Shown in pieces: positions 1 through 6,322 of a stretch of DNA of 10,507 bases. Where the stretch lies: the NCBI GenBank assembly GCA_027056155.1, contig JALULR010000104.1:1-10507 (forward strand), written 5' to 3'. The DNA is from DHVE2 group archaeon. Lineage in GTDB: Archaea; Thermoplasmatota; Thermoplasmata; Thermoplasmatales; Aciduliprofundaceae. Numbering within the stretch: position 1 is the stretch's first letter; each line of letters opens with the position of its first letter. A model generated the notes under the pieces. That model was not told where the DNA came from, searched no databases, and saw only the letters and a list, made by a program, of their open reading frames with translations. Both the position numbers and the translations under genes were made by a program.

Positions 1-700
1 CCTCAAAATCTGCGTCTCCACGCAATTTTCCATCGACTACGTTAATTCCCACATCAATCACTATTGAATCATCGCGAACCATATCCGCCGCTAGAAAATT
101 AGCACGGCCCACCGCAACAACCACTATATCAGCGTTTTTCGTTTTTTCTTTGAGCGCTTTTGTTTTACTATGGCAAATAATTGGCGTTGCATGTCTGTGG
201 AGAAGCATCATAGCAAGAGGCTTTCCTACCACGGGGGTGCGATTGATAATCACGACATCTTTACCTTTCAGCTCAGTTATGCTCTCAAGAATTCTAATTA
301 CTGCTCTTGGCGTGTTAGGGGTCATAATCTCATTACCTAGAAGGAGATACCCGTAGTTCACAGGATTCATACCGTCAACATCTTTTATCGGAGAGATTGC
401 GCTGCGCACCTTCATAGAATCGTAGCCCTTCGGTAGCGGAAATTCAACCATTATTCCATGGACATCGTCCCTTTCGTTGAGCTCTTCTAGCTTTTTAAGC
501 ATCTCTTCCTCGCTGCTTACGCGGTCTATTTCGCCGTCAAATCCCAGTTTTCTGAGAGTTTTAATTTTTGATTTAGCATAAACCATGGAAGCCTCGTCAT
601 CGCCGGCCATTAGGGTATGGAGAATTAATTTTTCGCCGTGTGCATCTTCCACCGCATTTTTCTTTATTGTATTTGCTAACTCTTTGCAGTTGATTATCAT
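1..700 (-). CDS. folD: FolD, bifunctional methylenetetrahydrofolate dehydrogenase/cyclohydrolase (3' end cut by window edge)
   Basis: Cytoplasmic enzyme interconverting 5,10-methylene-, methenyl- and 10-formyl-tetrahydrofolate with NAD(P). The 233 codons present begin MIINCKELAN. The catalytic Tyr41-x3-Lys45 pair (VYAKSK) is visible, as are 'VEFPLP' (85-90), KDVDG (106-110) and the nucleotide-binding loop 'NRTPVVGKP' (153-161) followed by 'HSKTK'. The C-terminal GGVGP-type motif lies beyond the window. Residue 86 is Glu where bacterial and human enzymes have Gln; from memory Thermoplasma FolD also has Glu, so this is probably a lineage trait. The ATG at 700 is chosen because AAAGGA lies 5 nt upstream. 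The gene starts 46 nt after the glmM stop on the same strand, so it is probably the distal gene of that operon, although a weak TATA-like stretch (724-731) could give it its own promoter. Identification is firm. Confidence 0.95.
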   Translation of the reverse strand, partial: MIINCKELANTIKKNAVEDAHGEKLILHTLMAGDDEASMVYAKSKIKTLRKLGFDGEIDRVSSEEEMLKKLEELNERDDVHGIMVEFPLPKGYDSMKVRSAISPIKDVDGMNPVNYGYLLLGNEIMTPNTPRAVIRILESITELKGKDVVIINRTPVVGKPLAMMLLHRHATPIICHSKTKALKEKTKNADIVVVAVGRANFLAADMVRDDSIVIDVGINVVDGKLRGDADFE

Positions 701-705
701 AGATT

Positions 706-711
706 TCCTTT
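706..711 (-). promoter_or_regulatory. Shine-Dalgarno of folD
   Basis: AAAGGA on the minus strand, 5 nt before the ATG at 700. It fits translation from a leadered transcript, that is, read-through from glmM, and it decides the start codon. Confidence 0.55.
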
Positions 712-746
712 ATCTCTGAGGAGTAGTTAAATGTTTTGGCACTATG

Positions 747-1991
747 TTATGACAGCGCTTCTACTATGCGCGCTAATATGGACTTTGCCTTATCTCTATC
801 CGCATGCTCCACTGTTATACGTACCTTAGGCTCTGTGCCTGAAAATCGTATCAAAAACCAGCCACCCTCTAATTCTACTCGATATCCGTCCACTAAATTC
901 ACATTGTCGTATTCTCTAACCACACGCTCAATTTTTGCCTCCATAATTTCCCTATCACTATAAACAATGCTCTTTCTAAGAGTATGATAAGTAGGAAACT
1001 CGGAGACTATTGAATCAATGTCATACTTTTCAGCAAGCTTTGCAAATTTAAGCGCGGCGTATATAGCATCTGGAGTGTATCTCCAATTTGCAAAAATCTG
1101 CGTACCGCTTACCTCCCCTCCAAACTCCACTCCTCTTTTTTTCATCTCCTGAGACACGTTTGCATCTCCAACCTTTACGCGCACCACTTTTGCAAAATTA
1201 TCTAAGAGCATTGATGAATTCACCGGTGCAACAATTTTATTGAGATTCAGAGCTTTTAAAAACACTGCAAGAATGTAATCCCCGTTTAAATATTGTCCAG
1301 AGGAAGTTACTGCTATGAACCTATCAGCATCGCCATCGTGTGCTATTCCCAAATCCGCGCCAGTGCTTGTTACCACACGCTTTAAACTTTCCAGATTGGC
1401 CTTGCTCGGCTCGCTGGGGTGCCCCGGAAATGTGCCTGATGGATGACAGTTTAGTGTTATTACCTCTGCGCCCAGAGCTCGCAGCACAAAAGGAGTAATT
1501 ACACTTGCAGCTCCATTTGCACAATCAACCACTACCCTGAGTTCCAGACTATCAAAATGCTCAATTAATGCGTTCATGTGCATAGCTCTTGCATCATACT
1601 CTGCAATCTTACCTACGTCATGCCAATTACAAATTTCCCCCGATTCAAGTTCCATGGTATCAGCCACAGCACTACCATCTGGGTTCCAGAGCTTTATGCC
1701 GTTGTACTCGGGAGGATTGTGCGAGGCAGTAATCATCACACCAATATCAAAGTTCTGGGTTGCAAACGCAAGGGTGGGCGTGGGCACAGCTCCAGCAATA
1801 TATGTATCTGCACCGCTCGCAGATAGTGCCCCGCTCATAACATGCATAATTGCCTTTGAGGTAGTTCTGAAATCCCCGCCAACTACAACCCTGCCAAATC
1901 TCTTGCCAAGCACCATGCTCATATTATACGCAAAATCAAGCAAATCTTTGCTCCATAACATTCGCACGCCTGACGAGCCTGAGAATTTCAT
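747..1991 (-). CDS. glmM: Phosphoglucosamine mutase (GlmM-type alpha-D-phosphohexomutase)
   Basis: Converts glucosamine-6-phosphate to glucosamine-1-phosphate, the second step toward UDP-GlcNAc. The 414 residues show the phosphohexomutase motifs in order: phosphoserine loop TASHNP (88-93, Ser90), Mg-binding DGDADR (219-224), sugar-recognition loop GGEVSG (291-296) and phosphate-binding RFSGTEPKVR (382-391). The N-terminal GSSGVR (5-10) replaces the usual GTSGIRG. The sugar loop differs from bacterial GlmM (GEQSGH) and from other archaeal forms I remember, so sequence alone cannot exclude phosphomannomutase activity. The position 4 nt after glmS argues strongly for glucosamine. The protein is somewhat shorter than the roughly 450 residues usual for the family. 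The ATG at 1991 has GGAG 7 nt upstream, inside the end of glmS. Confidence 0.9.
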   Translation of the reverse strand: MKFSGSSGVRMLWSKDLLDFAYNMSMVLGKRFGRVVVGGDFRTTSKAIMHVMSGALSASGADTYIAGAVPTPTLAFATQNFDIGVMITASHNPPEYNGIKLWNPDGSAVADTMELESGEICNWHDVGKIAEYDARAMHMNALIEHFDSLELRVVVDCANGAASVITPFVLRALGAEVITLNCHPSGTFPGHPSEPSKANLESLKRVVTSTGADLGIAHDGDADRFIAVTSSGQYLNGDYILAVFLKALNLNKIVAPVNSSMLLDNFAKVVRVKVGDANVSQEMKKRGVEFGGEVSGTQIFANWRYTPDAIYAALKFAKLAEKYDIDSIVSEFPTYHTLRKSIVYSDREIMEAKIERVVREYDNVNLVDGYRVELEGGWFLIRFSGTEPKVRITVEHADRDKAKSILARIVEALS

Positions 1992-1995
1992 ATTA

Positions 1996-2005
1996 TCACT
2001 CCACC
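1996..2005 (-). promoter_or_regulatory. Shine-Dalgarno of glmM, overlapping the glmS stop codon
   Basis: GGTGGAGTGA on the minus strand contains GGAG 7 nt before the glmM ATG, and its last three bases are the glmS TGA stop. This supports coupled translation of glmS and glmM. Confidence 0.7.
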
Positions 2006-3756
2006 GTCACAGTTTTTGCCAAATTTTTGGGTTTGTCTATCTTTCTGCCCAACGTTTTAGCAACATGATATGCTAAAAGCTGTAATGCCACCGCGTTTAC
2101 AAATGGTGTGAAAAGCGGCTGAGTATGTGGTACCAGAATTAGCGAATTTACCCACTTCTCCACGTCGCCATTTGAAGAGAGCCCCACCACATAAGCGTCT
2201 CTAGCAGTGACCTCTTTAATATTTGATAACATCTTCTCATAAAGCGCGTCTTCAGGCACCAGAGCAATGACCGGCATGCCATTATCAATGAGGGCGATAG
2301 GCCCATGTTTTAGCTCTCCTGCAGGGTAGCCCTCAGCATGTATGTACGATATCTCTTTCATCTTTAACGCACCTTCGAGTGCCACTGGATAATTCAAACC
2401 ACGAGCTATAAAGTACATGCTATTCGCATTTGCAATCTTCTGAGCCTCAGCTTTTATAGATTCTTCCTCATCTAGCACTTTTTCAATATAATATGGCATT
2501 CTGTGGAGCTCGCTTAATAATCGCTCAGCGCTTTTGCGAGTGAGCTTTCTCATGCTCAACGCAGAGCGTATTGCAAAATAATAAAGAACGGCTAGCTGAG
2601 TAGTAAACGTCTTGGTAGCTGCTACCCCTATCTCGGGCCCGGCATTAGTGTAGAGAACATAGTCAACATAGTTGGTTATTGAGCTGCCCACTACATTTGT
2701 AATGCCCACTGTGATATTTCCCAGCTCTTTGGCACGTTTTGCCGCACCGATGGTATCTGCAGTTTCGCCACTCTGCGTTATGAGTATAGTTAACGCGGGA
2801 TCTTCCACCGCAGCCATGTATCTGTACTCTGAGGCGTAATACACGGACACTGGCACATGCAATAGCTCTTCTAGCACGTACTTCCCAGTAAGTCCGGCAT
2901 GGTACGAGGTCCCGCATGCAACAATATTAACCCGTTCGATATCTAACGAAAATAGCTCTCTGGATTCTAGGGCATAAAGTGTATCTTCCATAGCTCTTGG
3001 CTGCTCAAATATTTCTTTTAGCATAAAATGCTCATATCCTCCCTTTTCGGCGTCTTCAACGCTCCAGTCTATTCGCGTCACATCACGGTGTATTTCTTTG
3101 CCATTGTTATCGTAAATAGTAACTGAATCTTCCTCAAGTTCGGCAAACTCGCCATCTTTAAGCACAACTACGCGATTTGTATACTCAAGAAATGCAGGTA
3201 TATCCGACGCAATAAAATTCTCATGGTCACCGATACCAATTACGAGAGGGCTCTCTTTCTTTGCCACCATGATTTTCCGCTCGCCTACCTTAATTGCAGC
3301 TATGGCAAAAGAGCCCCTTAACCGACGTACTGCTTTCATAAATGCCGCTCTAAAAGGATATTCACCATACTCTTCTATTAAATGGGCAATACTCTCACTA
3401 TCTGTATCAGACTTGAAAATGTGCCCGCTCTTTAATAGCTCCTCTTTTAGCTCCATAAAGTTCTCTATTATGCCGTTATGCACGATGGCTATTTCGCCCT
3501 TGCAATCCACAAAAGGGTGTGCGTTTTCATTACTAGGTGCCCCATGCGTGGCCCAGCGAGTGTGCCCTATCCCAATTGTGCCCTCAAAATCAATACTCAA
3601 TGCATCTATATACCCCTTCTTTTTCTCAACTTGTAATGAGCCATTAATTATAGCCACACCCGCAGAATCATAGCCTCTGTATTCCAAGCGCTTTAACGTT
3701 TTTAGAAGAACATCACTTGCGTTTCTAAATCCGATGTAACCCACTATTCCACACAT
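1996..3756 (-). CDS. glmS: Glutamine--fructose-6-phosphate aminotransferase (isomerizing)
   Basis: First committed step of amino-sugar synthesis: fructose-6-phosphate plus glutamine gives glucosamine-6-phosphate. The 586 residues are close to the family length of about 600. The N-terminal class II glutaminase has nucleophile Cys2 after processing of MCGIVGYIG, HTRWATHG (65-72) and NGIIEN (94-99). Two SIS isomerase domains follow, with CGTS (281-284), SGETADT (329-335), 'EGYPAGELKHGP' (475-486) and the conserved tail KPKNLAKTVTVE (575-586). All expected catalytic elements are present. The ATG shares its A with the stop of the upstream nucleotidyltransferase gene (TAATG), and a GGGGAG stretch lies about 11 nt upstream. 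Nothing like the bacterial glmS ribozyme would fit here, since the upstream gene directly abuts. Identification is secure. Confidence 0.97.
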   Translation of the reverse strand: MCGIVGYIGFRNASDVLLKTLKRLEYRGYDSAGVAIINGSLQVEKKKGYIDALSIDFEGTIGIGHTRWATHGAPSNENAHPFVDCKGEIAIVHNGIIENFMELKEELLKSGHIFKSDTDSESIAHLIEEYGEYPFRAAFMKAVRRLRGSFAIAAIKVGERKIMVAKKESPLVIGIGDHENFIASDIPAFLEYTNRVVVLKDGEFAELEEDSVTIYDNNGKEIHRDVTRIDWSVEDAEKGGYEHFMLKEIFEQPRAMEDTLYALESRELFSLDIERVNIVACGTSYHAGLTGKYVLEELLHVPVSVYYASEYRYMAAVEDPALTILITQSGETADTIGAAKRAKELGNITVGITNVVGSSITNYVDYVLYTNAGPEIGVAATKTFTTQLAVLYYFAIRSALSMRKLTRKSAERLLSELHRMPYYIEKVLDEEESIKAEAQKIANANSMYFIARGLNYPVALEGALKMKEISYIHAEGYPAGELKHGPIALIDNGMPVIALVPEDALYEKMLSNIKEVTARDAYVVGLSSNGDVEKWVNSLILVPHTQPLFTPFVNAVALQLLAYHVAKTLGRKIDKPKNLAKTVTVE

Positions 3757-4922
3757 TATCTAACACTCTCCCCATCTCGAATATCCTCAGACAGAACCTT
3801 TAAATCAGCCACATTAGCATTTGCACCGATGCTTACTCCGGGGTGAATGACCACCACTGCGCCTATATTAGCACTGTCACCAATTACCGCACCACCTTCT
3901 TGTTCCATCATATGTGTATTTATAACTTTACGAGCAGTACCGGATATGACTGTGAGCCGGGGTTCAATAATCACATCTCTGCCAATAACACTGTCTTCCA
4001 CTATGCTACCTGCCCCCAACGCCGTGGATTCCATTACTATACTATTTTTAACATGGCTCATCGGCCCAATCCGCACACCGTTACCTATGCTCGTATCACC
4101 CAGAATAACTGAATTTGCGCCAATTACACAGTTATTGCCAATCCTGACATTGCCTCGAATATACGCACCAGATTCAATTATAGTATGCTCGCCAATTTCT
4201 ACATTGCCTATTATCGTTGCAGAAGACTCTATCTTTCCAGCCACCTTCCGGGTGATGTGCTCTAAAGCCATGCTATTTATGCTCAAAAGTTCAAGGGGAT
4301 ATGTGGCATCTTGCCATCCTGATTTTAGAACCACGTATTTTAAATTTAACTTGTTCAAAGCGGGAGTAAGACGATATTCTTCATTTTCAAAGCCGCTTTC
4401 TATCGCTTCAAATAGCTCTTCTCCAAAATGACCCATGCCTGTGAATACTAATGTTTTCTCTCCAAGCTCTGGCTTTTCAGAGAGTTTTAGTACCCTATCT
4501 CCGCGCACCTTCAGTGCACCGTACCTGTTGGGCTTGGGCCTATATGCAGCCAAAATTGTGTTTTTCTCCGTGTTTTTAAGAACGGCAATGCTTTCAGCAT
4601 CTACAATATTATCTCCAAACAAAAGCAAAAACTCTTCGCTTGTCTTTGCATGATACAATGCATGAGCCGTGCCGAGCTGCTTGTCTTGAAATACATAGCG
4701 AATATGAACCCCAAACTCCTTTCCTGAGCCAAAATACTGCTGTACTTTCTCTCTGTGATACCCCACAACCATGGTTATATCTCGTATGTCATTTTTTGCA
4801 AGAGCCTCTACCACATACGCCAATATGGGCCTGTTGCCCACGGGGAGCATGACCTTTGGCATTGACGCAGTGAGTGGGCGCATTCTGATTCCCTCTCCCG
4901 CTGCAAGAATTATGGCACGCAT
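3756..4922 (-). CDS. GlmU/ST0452-like sugar-1-phosphate nucleotidyltransferase with left-handed beta-helix domain lacking acetyltransferase residues
   Basis: 388 residues from the ATG at 4922. The N-terminal nucleotidyltransferase has LAAGEGIRMRPLT (6-18), Lys23 in PKVMLPV, GTAHAL (84-89), GDN (103-105), EKP (149-151) and a probable metal ligand Asp205 (WQDATYP). Hexapeptide repeats of a left-handed beta-helix run from about 235 to 365. The neighbours glmS and glmM point to UTP:GlcNAc-1-phosphate uridylyltransferase. Archaeal bifunctional homologues (Sulfolobus ST0452) acetylate glucosamine-1-phosphate with His308, Tyr311, Asn331 and Lys337/340. Aligned from memory, these positions are Ala304, Ile307, Ser327, Val333 and Asn336 here, and the GAGT motif is also missing. 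So I infer the uridylyltransferase is active and the acetyltransferase is not. A GTG at 4943 could add 7 residues; the family N-terminus (MxAIILAAG) and a TATA-like box at -30 to -22 favour 4922. Confidence 0.88.
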   Translation of the reverse strand: MRAIILAAGEGIRMRPLTASMPKVMLPVGNRPILAYVVEALAKNDIRDITMVVGYHREKVQQYFGSGKEFGVHIRYVFQDKQLGTAHALYHAKTSEEFLLLFGDNIVDAESIAVLKNTEKNTILAAYRPKPNRYGALKVRGDRVLKLSEKPELGEKTLVFTGMGHFGEELFEAIESGFENEEYRLTPALNKLNLKYVVLKSGWQDATYPLELLSINSMALEHITRKVAGKIESSATIIGNVEIGEHTIIESGAYIRGNVRIGNNCVIGANSVILGDTSIGNGVRIGPMSHVKNSIVMESTALGAGSIVEDSVIGRDVIIEPRLTVISGTARKVINTHMMEQEGGAVIGDSANIGAVVVIHPGVSIGANANVADLKVLSEDIRDGESVR

Positions 4923-4943
4923 GGTGATGCAATATATTTTCAC

Positions 4944-4952
4944 TATTAAAAA
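4944..4952 (-). promoter_or_regulatory. Candidate TATA box for the glm genes
   Basis: TTTTTAATA on the minus strand at -30 to -22 from the ATG at 4922, in the gap after the permease stop codon. The spacing would place the transcription start at the ATG (leaderless mRNA). This would give the glm genes a promoter separate from the permease. The box is simple AT-rich sequence, so support is moderate. Confidence 0.45.
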
Positions 4953-5699
4953 TTATCCTCTTACAAGCTCAAAACCAAGGAAGAACAGAGAAAATAGTAG
5001 GAGAAATATGCCGTATCCACGCTTAACCGTGCTTGAAGCAGTGGAAATCGTAGTCTTTGCGCCGATATAACTGCCCGGCAGCGCGCCAAGAATCAAAAAC
5101 AAAGTGATTAACAGGTCTATGTGCCCTAGATACCAGTGTATTATTATGGAGGGAATAGTGCCCAAAAGCACAAGAGCGAGCGAGGTCCCAATTGCACGTT
5201 TCATCTTCATGCCCAAGAGCACAAGCACAGGTGTTACGAGTATGCCGCCCCCATTGGCAAGAAGCCCGGAAACAAAACCTATTAAAAATCCAGCTGCATA
5301 CAGAGCATACACATGTGTTGAATTTCTTTGCCTGTCTTTGCCCACAATAAACCTAATAGCCACGTAGAGAAGGAAAAACGCCGTGAAGAGCATCAGTGCC
5401 TTGCCGCTTATATACGCTGTTAAATATGCACCTAATATCGAGCCGGGAATTACTGTTATTACAAGCCGTAAAGTAGTATGCCAATCTATATTTCCGCTAT
5501 TGTTATACTGATAGGTAGCGATGCTCGAAGATACCAATGTCATGGGCAATGGCGAGCCGAGAGCAATATATGCAGGAATGTTCAAAACCATTCTGAGCAG
5601 TGGCGTGCTTATGGAGCTACCTCCAAATCCAAACATGCCTGATAGGAGACCTATGAATACGCCCAGCCCGACGAGCACCAGCGCAGTTAGCGGGTCCAC
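4953..5699 (-). CDS. TauE/SafE family membrane permease (sulfite/anion exporter-like)
   Basis: 248 residues, almost entirely hydrophobic, with about 7-8 membrane segments. The family hallmark is a twofold internal repeat with glycine-rich motifs: 'GLLSGMFGFGG' (17-27) and 'GFVSGLLANGGG' (141-152). Each is followed by a proline-bearing 'TP' and a conserved GTS/GSP stretch. TauE/SafE proteins move sulfite, sulfoacetate or other small organic anions out of the cell; the substrate cannot be read from sequence. The start is GTG at 5699: an in-frame TGA lies two codons upstream, and a TATA-like box sits at -30 to -22, fitting a leaderless transcript. The stop codon is 30 nt before the nucleotidyltransferase ATG. 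No metabolic link to amino-sugar synthesis is evident, so the adjacency may be incidental. Confidence 0.85.
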   Translation of the reverse strand: MDPLTALVLVGLGVFIGLLSGMFGFGGSSISTPLLRMVLNIPAYIALGSPLPMTLVSSSIATYQYNNSGNIDWHTTLRLVITVIPGSILGAYLTAYISGKALMLFTAFFLLYVAIRFIVGKDRQRNSTHVYALYAAGFLIGFVSGLLANGGGILVTPVLVLLGMKMKRAIGTSLALVLLGTIPSIIIHWYLGHIDLLITLFLILGALPGSYIGAKTTISTASSTVKRGYGIFLLLFSLFFLGFELVRG

Positions 5700-5720
5700 C
5701 TGTCAGTAAATGCGGTTGGG

Positions 5721-5729
5721 TATTATTAG
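5721..5729 (-). promoter_or_regulatory. Candidate TATA box of the TauE/SafE gene
   Basis: CTAATAATA on the minus strand, at -30 to -22 from the GTG at 5699. It is a weak match to the archaeal TATA element but at the spacing seen repeatedly in this window for leaderless genes. It lies 20 bp outside the left end of the IS relic, so the insertion did not remove it. Confidence 0.4.
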
Positions 5730-5748
5730 TTTGCTCAACGGCAGGAGC

Positions 5749-5764
5749 TTGCTTAGTTGCATAA
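5749..5764 (+). repeat. Left terminal inverted repeat of the IS relic
   Basis: TTGCTTAGTTGCATAA matches the reverse complement of 6265-6280 at 15 of 16 bases. Weaker similarity continues inward on both sides, with a (T)AGAAA block and then AGGACA, so the full repeat was probably about 40 bp. Confidence 0.75.
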
Positions 5765-5806
5765 TGCTATAGAAAACATGAAATATAAGGACAGTGTCAT
5801 TAAAAC

Positions 5807-6298
5807 ATGTTTAGGTGGAGCAAGTACAATGAGAAGCTGGTAAAGCGTGGAGAAATGCTGTTCAACTTGGATTTTGTAAATACAATGGAAGAGGAGCTAA
5901 AAGAGATGAACAAAAGTAAGAATGGCAAGTAATGGAAAATTAACAGTAATAGGAGATGCGGCGTATGATGCAAGAGAGAACTTCAACATGTTAGCGGAGA
6001 GCGGGCACAGGCCGCTTTTTAAGGTTCGTATTAATTCTTCATCTCTTTCTCGCGCATCGCCGGCGAGGAGAAGAAGAGAAAAGAGAACTGGAGCAAGGGA
6101 ACTGGATATAATAAAATATGGCGGGTGGAATATTCATTATCTGATATGAAGCGAATGTTCGGCGAGAAACTCTCTCCTCGCAAGCCAGAGTATGTGGGTA
6201 GAGTGCCCCCTTATATTCTTTATTTTCAACACTTTTCATTCATTATATGTCCTGATTTCTTTAGTTATGCAACAAAGCAACGGCCATCGCAACGTTAA
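5807..6298 (+). pseudogene. Broken IS4/IS5-superfamily DDE transposase
   Basis: Three pieces in two frames. The first (5807-5932) is 41 codons starting MFRWSKYNEKLVKRGEML, typical of the N-terminus of archaeal IS5-like transposases, and ends at TAA. The second (5922 to about 6120) has 'VIGDAAYDARENF', the second catalytic Asp region, then 'NSS..SRASPARRR', which is characteristic of the family. The third, back in the first frame (about 6119-6298), reads WRVEYSLSDMKRMFGE. It has the E-x6-K part of the Y-R-E-K signature, then 'PRKPEYVGR' and a degenerate tail that reads past the right inverted repeat. The segment with the first catalytic Asp is missing. The junction lies between two copies of a short repeat (AATGGCAA at 5921, AATGGAAA at 5931), suggesting deletion by slippage or microhomology. 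It cannot encode an active enzyme. Confidence 0.82.
6265..6280 (-). repeat. Right terminal inverted repeat of the IS relic
   Basis: TTATGCAACAAAGCAA is the inverted partner of 5749-5764 with one mismatch. Its outer end lies 14 bp before the TATA-like box of the downstream flavoprotein gene. Confidence 0.75.
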
Positions 6299-6303
6299 AA
6301 TAA
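6295..6303 (+). promoter_or_regulatory. Candidate TATA box of the flavoprotein gene
   Basis: TTAAAATAA at -28 to -20 from the GTG at 6323, immediately outside the IS relic. The spacing fits a leaderless or nearly leaderless transcript for the flavoprotein-glycosyltransferase pair. Confidence 0.45.
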
Positions 6304-6322
6304 ATTATGGAGATTACGAGAC

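Larger units (their letters stand above)
5749..6280 (+). mobile_element. Decayed insertion sequence of the IS4/IS5 DDE type
   Basis: About 532 bp bounded by imperfect terminal inverted repeats and holding the remains of one transposase gene (see the pseudogene and repeat entries). A full-length element of this type would be expected to be around 1 kb or more, so roughly half is gone. The exact ends and target-site duplication are unresolved; CAACGGC occurs at 5736-5742 and 6278-6284 but is out of register with the inverted repeats. The rest of the gene-free stretch 5700-6322 holds only promoters for the flanking genes. Confidence 0.75.

Noticed and set aside
1576..2076. 166-codon plus-strand open frame over glmM and glmS
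   Set aside because: Antisense to two strongly conserved genes, without a domain, promoter or ribosome site.
3847..4431. 194-codon plus-strand open frame
   Set aside because: Shadow of the repetitive hexapeptide-coding region of the GlmU-like gene; low-complexity Ile/Thr/Pro/Ser product.
4923..4943. GTG start at 4943 for the GlmU-like gene
   Set aside because: It adds seven residues before the conserved MRAIILAAG start; the TATA-like box spacing fits the ATG at 4922. It cannot be fully excluded.
5922..6149. Intact small gene of 75 codons
   Set aside because: It is the middle fragment of the broken transposase, with the second catalytic Asp region, not an independent gene.
5736..6284. CAACGGC at both sides (5736-5742, 6278-6284) as target-site duplication
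   Set aside because: The right copy lies partly inside the inverted repeat and the left copy 6 bp outside it, so they are out of register.
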